A DNA stretch of 64,000 nt, taken from assembly GCF_004114615.1 (NCBI RefSeq), contig NZ_CP035300.1, positions 2,914,001-2,978,000 on the forward strand, read 5' to 3'. The notes beneath the pieces were generated by a model. The model was given only the letters and a program-made list of their open reading frames with translations, was not told where the DNA came from and did no database searches. Positions 9,405 to 18,830 of the stretch are shown piece after piece. Origin of the DNA: Dyella sp. M7H15-1 (GTDB taxonomy: Bacteria > Pseudomonadota > Gammaproteobacteria > Xanthomonadales > Rhodanobacteraceae). Made by a program: the position numbers and the translations under genes. Within the stretch, counting starts at the first letter, position 1. Every line of letters begins with the position of its first letter.

Positions 9405-10262
9405 ATGTCCCAAGCCTTGGCGACGGCTACTTTGCCGGTTCCCAGCGTCGTCGGCAGTCTGGATGCCTACATCTCGGCGGTTCACCGTATCCCGGTGCTC
9501 AGCCAAGAGGAAGAGCAAGACCTGTCGCGTCGTTATCAGTCGGAGGAGGATCTTGCCTCCGCTCGCAAGCTGGTGGTGTCGCACCTGCGCTTTGTCGTTC
9601 ACGTAGCCCGCGGCTATAGCGGCTACGGCCTGCAGCTTTCCGATCTTATCCAGGAAGGCAATATTGGCCTGATGAAGGCGGTGAAGCGTTTTGATCCTGA
9701 CCAGGGTGTTCGTCTGGTCAGTTTCGCCGTGCACTGGATCCGTGCAGAGATGCACGAGTTCATTCTGCGCAACTGGCGCATTGTGAAGGTGGCCACCACC
9801 AAGGCGCAGCGCAAACTGTTCTTCAACCTGCGCAAGAGCAAAAAGCGCCTGGGTTGGATGAACGCCGAGGAAGTGCGCATGGTCGCCAAGGATCTGGGCG
9901 TGCCGGAAGCCACCGTACGCGAAATGGAATCGCGTCTGTCAGGCCGCGATATCGGCTTTGAGGCCCCAGCCGATGCCGACGAAGATGCCAAGCCGGCACC
10001 GGAAGCGTTCTTGATCGACGAGGGTGCTGATCCATACAAGAACGTGGCCGACGCCGACCAGGCCGACAATCAGCTCGAAACCCTGTCGAGCGCGCTGCAG
10101 AAGCTGGACCAGCGTTCGCGCGACATCATCCAGCGCCGCTGGCTCAATGAAGAGAAGGCGACGCTGCAGGATCTGGCGGATGAATACGGTGTGTCCGCCG
10201 AGCGTATCCGCCAGGTTGAGGCGAATGCGATGAAGAAGATGCGCGGATTGTTTGCGGCCTGA
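9405..10262 (+). CDS. rpoH: RNA polymerase heat-shock sigma factor RpoH (sigma-32)
   Basis: RpoH directs RNA polymerase to heat-shock promoters. Region 2 is clear ([36 protein letters not shown]), and [10 protein letters not shown], the RpoH box that separates sigma-32 from other sigma-70 members, follows immediately. Region 4 helix-turn-helix is [20 protein letters not shown]. The 285-residue length is standard. A ggag Shine-Dalgarno precedes ATG 9405. A strong intrinsic terminator follows the stop by 30 bases, so the gene is probably monocistronic. Mutually pairing sequences around the start (the known thermosensor mode for rpoH) were not evaluated. Confidence 0.97.
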   Translation: MSQALATATLPVPSVVGSLDAYISAVHRIPVLSQEEEQDLSRRYQSEEDLASARKLVVSHLRFVVHVARGYSGYGLQLSDLIQEGNIGLMKAVKRFDPDQGVRLVSFAVHWIRAEMHEFILRNWRIVKVATTKAQRKLFFNLRKSKKRLGWMNAEEVRMVAKDLGVPEATVREMESRLSGRDIGFEAPADADEDAKPAPEAFLIDEGADPYKNVADADQADNQLETLSSALQKLDQRSRDIIQRRWLNEEKATLQDLADEYGVSAERIRQVEANAMKKMRGLFAA

Positions 10263-10291
10263 TCCAGCGTCGCTTCAATACGCAAGTTCTG

Positions 10292-10320
10292 ACGGCCTCC
10301 CTTGTGGAGGCCGTTTTGTT
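10292..10320 (+). terminator. Rho-independent terminator of rpoH
   Basis: A perfect 9-bp stem (ACGGCCTCC / GGAGGCCGT, 10292-10300 and 10306-10314) with loop CTTGT is followed by a T-rich tract. It lies 30 bases after the rpoH stop. Confidence 0.93.
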
Positions 10321-10357
10321 GGGGGAAAGAAGCTTTCATATGAAGTGATCGTCACGG

Positions 10358-10440
10358 CCCCGTCGTTTTGGCGAAGGCAGGGATCCAGTGTCTTTGCGCA
10401 TCTACAAGTCGCTGGGTCTCGGCCTTCGCCGGGGCGACGG
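10358..10440. repeat. Dispersed palindromic (REP/MITE-like) element
   Basis: The arms CCGTCGTTTTGGCGAAGGC (10360-10378) and GCCTTCGCCGGGGCGACGG (10422-10440) pair over 19 positions if four G-U pairs are allowed. The inner sequence also partly pairs (ATCCAG / CTGGGT). The look is that of the dispersed 'ggcgaaggc...gccttcgcc' repeats common in Xanthomonadales intergenic DNA. A half copy occurs at 61861-61882. Confidence 0.6.
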
Positions 10441-10569
10441 ATCATAGGGAGCTATGGATAAGGGCAAGCTCGTTTCATCAAATCATGAATCAGGCAAGCC
10501 TCGCGCGATTCACCTCCATTCATGCATGACCTACCCTAATGCCCATCGATGGAACGGTCGGAATCCCGC

Positions 10570-11244
10570 ATGCCCCACATCCTGGTCATCGAAGATGACG
10601 AAATCACCGCACGCGAAATCGTGCTGGAACTGGCCTCGCATGGCATCACTGCTGAGCGTGTGCACGATGGCCTGCAGGGCTTCCAGCGTGCGCAGGAGCC
10701 GCATTTCGACGCTATTACCCTGGACCTGATGCTGCCTGGCATGGATGGCCTGACGCTAGTGTCACAGTTGCGCGAACGAGGCATTACTACGCCCGTGCTG
10801 ATGATCAGCGCGATGGGCGATGTGGACGAGCGCGTACGCGGCCTGCGCGCAGGCGGGGACGATTACCTCACCAAGCCATTTGCACCGGACGAAATGGCGG
10901 CGCGCGCCGAGGTACTCCTGCGCCGACACCGGCTGAAGCAGCCGGCGCATACCAAGCTGCGCGTGACAGATCTCGAACTGGACATGATCAGCCGCACCGC
11001 TCGTCGCGGCAGCCGTGAGCTGACTTTGCTGCCCACCGAATACCGCTTGTTGGAATTCCTGATGCGCTACCCTGGGCAGGTACTTACGCGGGCGATGATT
11101 TTCGAAAGTGTATGGGGTTTGCGCTTCGATCCTGGCACTAACCTGATCGACGTGCATATCGCGCGCTTGCGCCGCAAGGTGGACAACGATGGTGAGCCGT
11201 CGCTGATCCGCACCATGCGTGGCTCGGGGTATCGCCTTGGCTAG
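10570..11244 (+). CDS. OmpR/PhoB-family response regulator of the efflux module
   Basis: This DNA-binding regulator of a two-component pair has an N-terminal receiver with acidic pair ED-D (VIEDDEIT), phosphoacceptor Asp52 (LDLMLPGMDG) and conserved Lys (LTKPF). A C-terminal winged helix follows (ILRR-type linker, TEYRLLEFLM, TNLIDVHIARLRRK, RTMRGSGYRLG). The start MPHILVIEDD is typical; an in-frame ATG at 10549 would add seven residues and cannot be excluded. It overlaps the sensor kinase gene and lies directly upstream of RND efflux genes, which it probably controls. Confidence 0.92.
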   Translation: MPHILVIEDDEITAREIVLELASHGITAERVHDGLQGFQRAQEPHFDAITLDLMLPGMDGLTLVSQLRERGITTPVLMISAMGDVDERVRGLRAGGDDYLTKPFAPDEMAARAEVLLRRHRLKQPAHTKLRVTDLELDMISRTARRGSRELTLLPTEYRLLEFLMRYPGQVLTRAMIFESVWGLRFDPGTNLIDVHIARLRRKVDNDGEPSLIRTMRGSGYRLG

Positions 11245-12634
11245 TCCTGCCGGCAGAAGCCTTTCGATTCATTGGCGAGCAACCACGTCGCGATTGCTGC
11301 TTGCCTATGGCGTGTTCTTTGTCATCTGGGGCACGGTGTTGATGGGTTATATCTACTGGGAAACCCTGCACTACCTGGAAACGCGCACGGACATGCAGCT
11401 CAAGCAGCAGGTGACTTATCTGCGCGGTCTTGACCAGAACCACATGCTGGTGGCGCTGAATGATTACGTCATTCTGGAGCGCACCAATTACAACGCATGG
11501 GGTTTGTTCGACGCCCACAAAAAATGGCTGTACGGCGATGTGTTGCAATTCCCTGCTGGCTTGAAAATCGATTCGGATTCAGTACGCATGCCCACCGAGC
11601 AGGTGATCAGTGGGCCGTTTGCACCGCAGACATCCAAGCTTTCGGTGATCGCCACTCATCTTCCCAATGGGCAGATCCTGGTGCTGGCGCACAGTACACG
11701 CATTGCTGCGCGTGTCGGCAACATCATTTTTCATGCCGTATGGTGGGGTATTTCGTTCACCCTGGTGCCGGGTTTGATCGGTGGTTTGATCCTTAACCGG
11801 GGTCCGCGGCGCCGTATCAGGCATATCGAATGGGCCACCCAGCCCATCATGCAGGGCGATTTGCGCCAACGCCTGCCGGTGAGCAACCGTGGCGACGAAC
11901 TGGATCGTCTGGCGGCGATCGTCAATGACATGCTTGATCAGATCGAGCGATTGATGGGCGAAGTGAAAGGTGTCTGCGACAACATCGCGCATGATCTGCG
12001 CACACCGCTGACGCGTTTGCGCTCGCAGTTGTACCGCATCCAGCAGGAAATGAATGAACAGGATCCGCGCGCCACGCTGATCGAGCGCTGTGCTTCGGAT
12101 GTGGACGAAGTGCTGGCGCGCTTCCGCGCGCTGCTGCGCATTTCCGAATTGGAAGACCGCCGCCGGCGCGAGGGCTTTGTCGATGTGGACCTCGGCGAAA
12201 CGCTAGAGCGGGTTTACGAACTGTACGCGCCGTTAGCGGAGGACCAGCAGTTGAAGTTCGAGCTTGAAACTGAGCCGGGCTTGATCGTGCAGGCTGATCC
12301 GGACCTGCTGTTCGAAGCCCTGGGCAATCTGGTTGGCAATGCGATCAAGTTCACCCCGGTCGGCGGGTGTGTCGATCTGTCGCTGCGGCGCAGCAGTCCT
12401 GACAGGGCGTACATCGAAGTGGCCGACAGCGGGCCAGGCATTCCGCAGGCGCAACGCCATGCTGTATGGCAGCGCTTCTATCGGGGCGACGCCAGTCGGG
12501 ATGCAACCGGCCACGGCCTGGGGCTCAGCATCGTGGCGGCCATCGCCAAATTGCATGACTTTGGCCTGAGCATCGACGGTGACGGCAGCGGTACCCGGAT
12601 GGGCATGGACTGCCCCTTGAAACGGTCAGCGTGA
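11237..12634 (+). CDS. Sensor histidine kinase of the efflux module
   Basis: This inner-membrane kinase is paired with the preceding regulator. Order: membrane segment 1 (LLLAYGVFFVIWGTVLMGYI), a periplasmic sensor of about 130 residues, membrane segment 2 (SFTLVPGLIGGLIL), HAMP, HisKA with the phosphorylated His near residue 252 (NIAHDLRTPLTRLRSQ), then HATPase (VGNAIKFTP, DSGPGIP, GHGLGLSIV). No ATG is available. The TTG at 11237 has gggg eight bases upstream and overlaps the regulator stop by eight bases; a GTG at 11219 is an alternative. The periplasmic domain presumably senses an envelope signal or pump substrate. Confidence 0.9.
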   Translation: MASPAGRSLSIHWRATTSRLLLAYGVFFVIWGTVLMGYIYWETLHYLETRTDMQLKQQVTYLRGLDQNHMLVALNDYVILERTNYNAWGLFDAHKKWLYGDVLQFPAGLKIDSDSVRMPTEQVISGPFAPQTSKLSVIATHLPNGQILVLAHSTRIAARVGNIIFHAVWWGISFTLVPGLIGGLILNRGPRRRIRHIEWATQPIMQGDLRQRLPVSNRGDELDRLAAIVNDMLDQIERLMGEVKGVCDNIAHDLRTPLTRLRSQLYRIQQEMNEQDPRATLIERCASDVDEVLARFRALLRISELEDRRRREGFVDVDLGETLERVYELYAPLAEDQQLKFELETEPGLIVQADPDLLFEALGNLVGNAIKFTPVGGCVDLSLRRSSPDRAYIEVADSGPGIPQAQRHAVWQRFYRGDASRDATGHGLGLSIVAAIAKLHDFGLSIDGDGSGTRMGMDCPLKRSA

Positions 12635-12659
12635 GCGTTTCCCAGTGGCTAGTGGGCAC

Positions 12660-12682
12660 CATTTAACGCCTTTTCATTAAAC
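12660..12682. promoter_or_regulatory. Direct repeat upstream of the RND genes, candidate regulator site
   Basis: CATTTAAC (12660-12667) and CATTAAAC (12675-12682) differ at one base and lie in the 130-base gap between the kinase and the RND permease. OmpR-family regulators bind tandem half-sites, so this is a candidate site for the adjacent regulator. The 15-base period is longer than the usual 10-11. Confidence 0.3.
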
Positions 12683-12764
12683 AATCTTCATGTTGGCGAA
12701 AGGTGTTGCGGCGCCGCAATTCGGATAATCACGCGCATCGTCAACGCATGCTGGAAGTGACCGA

Positions 12765-15700
12765 ATGTTGGCTCTCGTGCGGATAGCGCTTGCGCGCCCT
12801 TACACGTTCGTGGTCTTGGCGTTGTTTATCCTGATCGTTGGCCCCCTAGCGGCACTGCGGACGCCGACCGACATTTTCCCGAATATCGGTATTCCCGTGA
12901 TCAGCGTGGTGTGGACCTATAACGGCCTGTCACCATCGGCGATGTCGGGCCGTGTGATTTATTACTACGAACGTTCGCTGACCTCGACAGTGAGCGACAT
13001 CGAACACATCGAATCGCAATCGCTGCCTGGCATCGGCGTGGTGAAGATCTTCTTCCAGCCGGGTGTGGACGTCCGTACGGCCACGGCGCAGGTGACGTCA
13101 ATCTCGCAAACGGTGCTCAAGCAGATGCCACCGGGCATCACCCCGCCGCAGATCATCAATTACAACGCCTCCACCGTGCCTATCCTGCAGATAGCGCTGT
13201 CCAGTATGCAGTTGAGTGAACAGAAGATTCGCGACATTGCACAGAATTTTTTGCGTCCCACGTTGGTGTCCGTTGCGGGCGTGGCGATCCCCACACCTTA
13301 TGGTGGCAAGCAGCGGCAGATCATGATGGATCTTGATCCGCAGGCGCTTGCCGCTAAGGGATTGTCCGCGCAAGACGTGGGCAATGCGCTGGCGGCACAG
13401 AACCAGATCATCCCCGCTGGAACCATGAAGATCGGGCATGACGAATACACCGTCGAATTGAATGACAGCCCGTTGGCGATCGACGAACTCAACCAGCTTC
13501 CCATCAAGACCGTCGATGGCGCCACCATCACCATCGGCGATGTCGCGCATGTCCGCGACGGTTCGCCGCCGCAGACCAACGAAGTGCGCGTGGACGGTCA
13601 TCGTGCCGTGCTCATGTCCTTCCTCAAGGGTGGCAACGTATCGACTCTGAACATCGTTGCCGGCATCAAGAAGCTCCTGCCGTTGGCCAAAGAAACCCTG
13701 CCGTCGTCGCTGAAGCTGAAGTTGATGGGCGATCAGTCGGTGTTTGTGCGTGCAGCGATCAGCTCAGTGGCGCGCGAGGGCATCATTGCCGCTTGCCTTA
13801 CCTCGGTGATGATCCTGATCTTCCTGGGTAGTTGGCGCTCCACCGTCATCATTGCGGTGTCGATCCCGCTGGCCGTGCTGTCCGCCATCGCATTGTTGTC
13901 GGCGTTCGGGCAAACCTTGAACGTCATGACACTTGGCGGCCTTGCGCTGGCGGTGGGTATTCTCGTCGACGATGCCACTGTCACCATTGAGAACATCAAT
14001 TGGCACCTGGAGCAGCGCAAGGATGTGCACACCGCCATCATGGATGGCGCCAAGCAGATCGTGACGCCAGCCTTTGTGTCATTGTTGTGCATCTGCATCG
14101 TGTTCGTGCCGATGTTCATGCTCGATGGCATTGCCGGTTTTTTGTTCCGGCCGATGGCGCTGGCAGTGATCTTTGCCATGATGTCTTCCTTTGTGCTGTC
14201 GCGCACGCTGGTGCCGACCATGGCGATGTACTTGCTCAAACCACACAGGGCCGAAGGTCCGCCGGGTGACCATCCGGAAGATCCGTACATCAATCATCAC
14301 GTCGGCGATCAGCATCCTTCGCTGAAGCGTGGCCGGGTGCGCAGTGCGCTGGTGGCATTTCAGCAGGGTTTCGAGCATCGCTTCTCGAAAATCCGTGAGG
14401 TGTATTACGGCACGCTCTCGCTGGCGTTGGGCAGCCGTCGTCCGTTCATCTTGGGATTTTTGGGTGTAGTGCTCGCCTCTTTCGTGTTGGCGCCGTTCCT
14501 GGGACGCGACTTTTTCCCGACGGTCGAGGCGGGCGCTATCGCCATCCATGTGCGAGCCCCGGTCGGCACGCGTATCGAAGATACGGCGGCCGAGTTCGAC
14601 CATATTGAGGCGGCCATTCGCAATGTCATTCCGCCGGACCAGCTCGACAACATCATCGACAATATCGGCCTGCCGCTCAGCGGTACGAACATGGTCTACA
14701 GCAATACCGGCGCCATCGGGCCGCAGGATGGCGATATCCAGGTGCTGCTCAAGCTGGATCACGACTCGGCTGATGGGTACATCAAGAAGCTGCGCGCGGT
14801 ATTGCCGCGTGAATTTCCGGGCACGACATTCGCTTTCCTGCCGGCGGATATGGCCAGCCAGATTCTCAATTTCGGCGCACCGGCACCACTGGATGTGAAA
14901 GTGTCCGGTCGCAATGCGCAAGCGAATGAGGCCTATGCGCTTGAGCTGATGCGCGAGATGCGCAGCATCCCGGGCATCGCCGATGTCCGTATGCAGCAAT
15001 CGAACAGCGCGCCGCAGTTGAACGTGGACGTGGACCGCGTGCGCGCCGATGAACTCGGCATCACCGAGCGCGATGTGACCGACAGCATGGTGGCCACGTT
15101 AGCCGGCAGTTCGCAGGTGGCGCCTGCGTTCTGGCTGAATCCGGCCAACGGCGTGTCGTATCCCATCGTGGCGCAGACACCGCAGTACAGCGCGGACTCC
15201 ATGTCAGATCTGAACAGCCTTCCGATCACCTCATCCGGTTCCGGTGCGGAGCAGATTCTCGGCGCGGTGGCCAAGGTGGTGCGCACGTCCACACCTGCTG
15301 TGGTCACTCACTACAACATCGCACCGTCATTCGACATCTTTGCCGCCGTACAGGGACGCGATCTTGGCTCAGTCGCCAGTGATATCCAGCACGTGCTGAA
15401 TCAGGCGGCGAAAGATCGCCCGAAAGGTTCGACGGTCGGTTTGTTTGGTCAGGTGACGGCGATGAACACGGCGTTCTCCGGTCTGTTGTTTGGATTGCTC
15501 GGCGCGATCGTGCTGATCTACATGCTGATCGTGGTGAACTTCCAGTCGTGGCTGGACCCGTTCGTGATCATTACCGCCTTGCCGGCGGCGCTGGCGGGCA
15601 TTGTATGGATGCTGTTCGTGACGCACACCACGTTGTCGGTGCCCGCCTTGACCGGCGCGATCATGTGCATGGGCGTGGCGACGGCAAACTCGATCCTGGT

Positions 15701-16001
15701 GGTGAGCTTTGCACGCGAGCGGCTGGCCGAGCACGGGGATGCCATGAAAGCGGCGCTGGAAGCGGGCTTCACCCGCTTCCGTCCGGTGTGTATGACGGCG
15801 CTGGCGATGATCATCGGCATGCTGCCGATGGCGATCACGCACGAGCAGAACTCCCCGCTGGGCCGTGCTGTGATTGGCGGTCTGCTGTTCGCCACTTGCG
15901 CCACGTTGCTGTTCGTGCCGGTGGTCTTCAGTCTCGTACACGGCCGCGAACAAAAAGCTACCGATCTGGACGCCATCCCAGGAATTCCCCATGTCGCATA
16001 A
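12765..16001 (+). CDS. RND multidrug efflux permease (AcrB/MexB type)
   Basis: This 1078-residue inner-membrane proton/drug antiporter is the pump of a tripartite efflux system. It has the duplicated RND layout with 12 membrane segments and two large periplasmic loops. TM4 carries the proton-relay pair Asp402-Asp403 (GILVDDATVTIENI). The N-terminal phrase PTDIFPNIGIPVISVVW is typical of the hydrophobe/amphiphile branch rather than the metal (CzcA) branch. It is the first gene of a three-gene operon: the adaptor starts ten bases inside its 3' end and the outer-membrane factor overlaps the adaptor. Permease-adaptor-OMF order differs from the common adaptor-first order. Substrate unknown. Confidence 0.93.
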   Translation: MLALVRIALARPYTFVVLALFILIVGPLAALRTPTDIFPNIGIPVISVVWTYNGLSPSAMSGRVIYYYERSLTSTVSDIEHIESQSLPGIGVVKIFFQPGVDVRTATAQVTSISQTVLKQMPPGITPPQIINYNASTVPILQIALSSMQLSEQKIRDIAQNFLRPTLVSVAGVAIPTPYGGKQRQIMMDLDPQALAAKGLSAQDVGNALAAQNQIIPAGTMKIGHDEYTVELNDSPLAIDELNQLPIKTVDGATITIGDVAHVRDGSPPQTNEVRVDGHRAVLMSFLKGGNVSTLNIVAGIKKLLPLAKETLPSSLKLKLMGDQSVFVRAAISSVAREGIIAACLTSVMILIFLGSWRSTVIIAVSIPLAVLSAIALLSAFGQTLNVMTLGGLALAVGILVDDATVTIENINWHLEQRKDVHTAIMDGAKQIVTPAFVSLLCICIVFVPMFMLDGIAGFLFRPMALAVIFAMMSSFVLSRTLVPTMAMYLLKPHRAEGPPGDHPEDPYINHHVGDQHPSLKRGRVRSALVAFQQGFEHRFSKIREVYYGTLSLALGSRRPFILGFLGVVLASFVLAPFLGRDFFPTVEAGAIAIHVRAPVGTRIEDTAAEFDHIEAAIRNVIPPDQLDNIIDNIGLPLSGTNMVYSNTGAIGPQDGDIQVLLKLDHDSADGYIKKLRAVLPREFPGTTFAFLPADMASQILNFGAPAPLDVKVSGRNAQANEAYALELMREMRSIPGIADVRMQQSNSAPQLNVDVDRVRADELGITERDVTDSMVATLAGSSQVAPAFWLNPANGVSYPIVAQTPQYSADSMSDLNSLPITSSGSGAEQILGAVAKVVRTSTPAVVTHYNIAPSFDIFAAVQGRDLGSVASDIQHVLNQAAKDRPKGSTVGLFGQVTAMNTAFSGLLFGLLGAIVLIYMLIVVNFQSWLDPFVIITALPAALAGIVWMLFVTHTTLSVPALTGAIMCMGVATANSILVVSFARERLAEHGDAMKAALEAGFTRFRPVCMTALAMIIGMLPMAITHEQNSPLGRAVIGGLLFATCATLLFVPVVFSLVHGREQKATDLDAIPGIPHVA

Positions 16002-17211
16002 TCCCGTCACCGTGCAAGTCGCCCAGAAACCGCCACACCTCAAGGCCGTCGGTATCGGCGGTGCAGTGGTCGCTGTGCTTGCCGTCGTCCTTGGTCTGGC
16101 GATCCGCTATCACGAGCATCACGAACTGGTGCAGTGGACTGATGCGCAACTGATTCCAAGCGTGCGGCTGGCATCTTCCCTGGATCCTGCCAAGGATCAT
16201 GCCATCACCTTGCCGGGTCATCTGGAAGCCTGGTACAGCGCGCCGATCCACGCGCGCGTAAGTGGTTATCTCAAGGCTTGGTACAAGGACATCGGCGACA
16301 AGGTCAAGGCTGGTGACGTGCTTGCCACGATCGATACGCCGGAACTGGATCAGCAATTGGAGCAAGCCAAGGCGGTGCTGGCCAAAGCACAGGCCGATGC
16401 CAATCTTGCCAATATCACCTCGCGGCGCTGGCAGCATTTGCTCTCGTCCGACTCGGTTTCCAAGCAGGAGGCCGACGAGAAGAGTGGTGAAGCCGAGGCC
16501 GCCCAGGCCACGGTGTTGGCGGCGAAGGCCGATGTGGATCGCCTGGATGCGCTGGAAGCCTTCAAGAAGATCGTCGCACCCTTCGATGGTACCGTCACTG
16601 CACGCCGTACCGACGTCGGAGACCTGATCACCGCCAACAGCGACAGTGGCCCAGAACTGTTCACCGTCGCCGACACCAGCCGCATGCGTCTGTATGTGCC
16701 GGTACCGGAGGTCAACGCCGACGGCATCAAGCCGGGCATGAAGGTGACACTGAGTGTGCCCGAGTTACCCGGTCGTACGTTCCAGGCGACCTTGATCGGC
16801 AGCTCCGACGCCATCAACCAGAACTCCGGCAGCCTGCTTGCGCAGTTTGTCGCTGATAACAGCGATGGTGTACTCAAGCCGGGTGACTATGCCGACGTGA
16901 ACCTCAACCTGCCGATGGATCCCAGCTTGGTCAATGTGCCGGCTAGCGCTTTGATCTTCCGTTCGCATGGCCCGCAAGTGGCGGTACTTGGACCGGATGC
17001 CCGCGTGCATCTGCACGATGTGCATATTGCGGTGGATCTGGGTACGAGCCTGCGGATCGACCAGGGGCTGAGGTCTTCCGACGAAGTGATCGAAAATCCA
17101 CCCGATTCGCTGATGGATGGCGACAAGGTCCGTGTCGAAACCGATACGGATCAGGATCTGGCAAAGCAGGATGTGGTTTCGGAGAAAAGTGGTTTCGGAG
17201 AAAAACAGTGA
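15991..17211 (+). CDS. RND efflux periplasmic adaptor (membrane fusion protein)
   Basis: This 406-residue protein links the RND permease to the outer-membrane channel. One N-terminal membrane segment (AVGIGGAVVAVLAVVLGLAI) anchors it. Then come a split lipoyl domain (VSGYLKAWYKDIGDKVKAGD, later IVAPFDGTVTARRTDVGD), an alpha-hairpin with coiled coil between them, and beta-barrel regions. The start is ATG 15991, overlapping the permease stop; longer in-frame readings back to 15874 lie inside the permease gene. There is no lipobox, so it is anchored by the membrane segment. Confidence 0.92.
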   Translation: MSHNPVTVQVAQKPPHLKAVGIGGAVVAVLAVVLGLAIRYHEHHELVQWTDAQLIPSVRLASSLDPAKDHAITLPGHLEAWYSAPIHARVSGYLKAWYKDIGDKVKAGDVLATIDTPELDQQLEQAKAVLAKAQADANLANITSRRWQHLLSSDSVSKQEADEKSGEAEAAQATVLAAKADVDRLDALEAFKKIVAPFDGTVTARRTDVGDLITANSDSGPELFTVADTSRMRLYVPVPEVNADGIKPGMKVTLSVPELPGRTFQATLIGSSDAINQNSGSLLAQFVADNSDGVLKPGDYADVNLNLPMDPSLVNVPASALIFRSHGPQVAVLGPDARVHLHDVHIAVDLGTSLRIDQGLRSSDEVIENPPDSLMDGDKVRVETDTDQDLAKQDVVSEKSGFGEKQ

Positions 17212-18686
17212 ATCGGCACATTGATCTGCGACTTGCTGCTGTTGTTGCTGCGTGCATGCTTGGCGGTTGTTCGTTGGCGCCGACATACCACACGCCTAAC
17301 TTGCCGCCGATGCCAAACAGCTACAAGGAAGGCGATACGGCGTGGAAGGTGGCGGCTCCCGCCGCCGAATTTTCGCGCGGCGACTGGTGGGCGATTTACA
17401 ACGACAGCACACTCAGCCATTTGGAATCGAAGCTGGATGCGGATAATCCGACCCTGGCTGCCGCGTTAGCCAGGTACGACACCGTGCGGGCGTTTGAAAG
17501 CCAGCTACACTCCGGTTTGTTTCCGAGCCTGGATTTCGCCGCCAATCCAGAGCGTGCGCGTCAGTCGAACAATCGCCCGTTGCGTGGCAGCAACCAGCCG
17601 GATGAATACGACAGCGATACGGTTGGCGTCGAGGCCAATTACGATCTGGATTTATGGGGTCGCATTCGCAACGAAGTCAGTCAAGGACATGCCCAGGCGC
17701 AGGCTTCGAAAGCGGATCTTGCCTCGGCCAAGCTCAGTCTGGAAGCGCGGTTGGCTGAAGACTATGCGCGCTTGCGCGGCTACGACATCCAAGTGGGTAT
17801 TCTGCAGGACACGTTGAAGGCGTATCAGCGCGCACTTCAACTCACCGAAAACCGTCATAGCGGCGGCGTAGCTTCGGGACTGGACGTATCGCGCGCCCAG
17901 ACCCAGTTGCACGATGCGCAGGCGCAGGTGATGGATGTGATGGCCCAGCGCGCGTTGACCGAACATGCGATTGCGAGTCTGGTCGGTACGCCAGCATCGA
18001 GCTTCTCGATCGCACCGGTGCAGGAGCGGTTAAACGTGCCGTTGATGCCAGTTGGCGTACCGTCGACGTTGCTGCAACGTCGTCCTGATATTGCTGCGGC
18101 GGAACGTCGTGTCTACGCTGCCAATGCGGGCATCGGGATCGCCCGCGCTGCCTTCTTTCCGGATCTGAGCCTGTCGGGAAGCTACGGTTTCCAGGACACA
18201 GGCTTTGGCAATCTGCTTTCGATCGGTAACCGTTTCTGGGCACTCGGGCCGCTGGCCGCCTTGAACCTGTTTGATGCCGGTTTGCGTCGTGCCCAACTGC
18301 GTCAGGCGCATGCCGAATTTGCACAAGCCTCGGCCAATTACCGGCAGGTCGTGTTGGATGCATTTCGTGAAGTGGAAGACGATCTGGTATTGCTGCAGGA
18401 TCTTGGTGCCGAAGCGCAGCAGGAAGATCAAGCCTTTGCTGCGGCACAACAGACGTTGAAGATCGCTACCAATCGTTACCGTGAAGGCATTGTCAATTAC
18501 CTTGAAGTGGTCGTGGCGCAAGAAGCCGCACTGTCGGCGCAACAACATGCCGAGAGCATCCGTACACGGCGCTTGCAAGCCAGTGTGGATCTCGTTCGTG
18601 CGCTGGGTGGTGGCTGGCAGCATGATGCCGCAGGTATTGATTCGGCTTCTACCGCACAGGCCGCCGAACCTCTGGCTGTGCGTTGA
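17208..18686 (+). CDS. Outer-membrane efflux lipoprotein, NodT/OprM family
   Basis: This is a 492-residue TolC-like outer-membrane channel. The signal ends in LGGC (lipobox), so it should be acylated. Two repeated TolC-type coiled-coil regions follow, with VGVEANYDLDLWGRIRNEV and QRRPDIAAAERRVYAANAGI typical of NodT-family factors. The start is a GTG at 17208 overlapping the adaptor stop (GTGA), with cggag upstream. It completes the regulator-kinase-permease-adaptor-channel module. Confidence 0.93.
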   Translation: MNRHIDLRLAAVVAACMLGGCSLAPTYHTPNLPPMPNSYKEGDTAWKVAAPAAEFSRGDWWAIYNDSTLSHLESKLDADNPTLAAALARYDTVRAFESQLHSGLFPSLDFAANPERARQSNNRPLRGSNQPDEYDSDTVGVEANYDLDLWGRIRNEVSQGHAQAQASKADLASAKLSLEARLAEDYARLRGYDIQVGILQDTLKAYQRALQLTENRHSGGVASGLDVSRAQTQLHDAQAQVMDVMAQRALTEHAIASLVGTPASSFSIAPVQERLNVPLMPVGVPSTLLQRRPDIAAAERRVYAANAGIGIARAAFFPDLSLSGSYGFQDTGFGNLLSIGNRFWALGPLAALNLFDAGLRRAQLRQAHAEFAQASANYRQVVLDAFREVEDDLVLLQDLGAEAQQEDQAFAAAQQTLKIATNRYREGIVNYLEVVVAQEAALSAQQHAESIRTRRLQASVDLVRALGGGWQHDAAGIDSASTAQAAEPLAVR

Positions 18687-18830
18687 AAACATCATGCAGT
18701 GTGCTCGTGCTTGATCCATCGGATGTGTTTATGAATGGATTGACACAAGCTCGGAATTAATGAGCATCCCTTCGCCCGGGTTTGCACGACACTGCCACTG
18801 GATTTCCGGGCGTCGCGTAATGCCGTTCAA

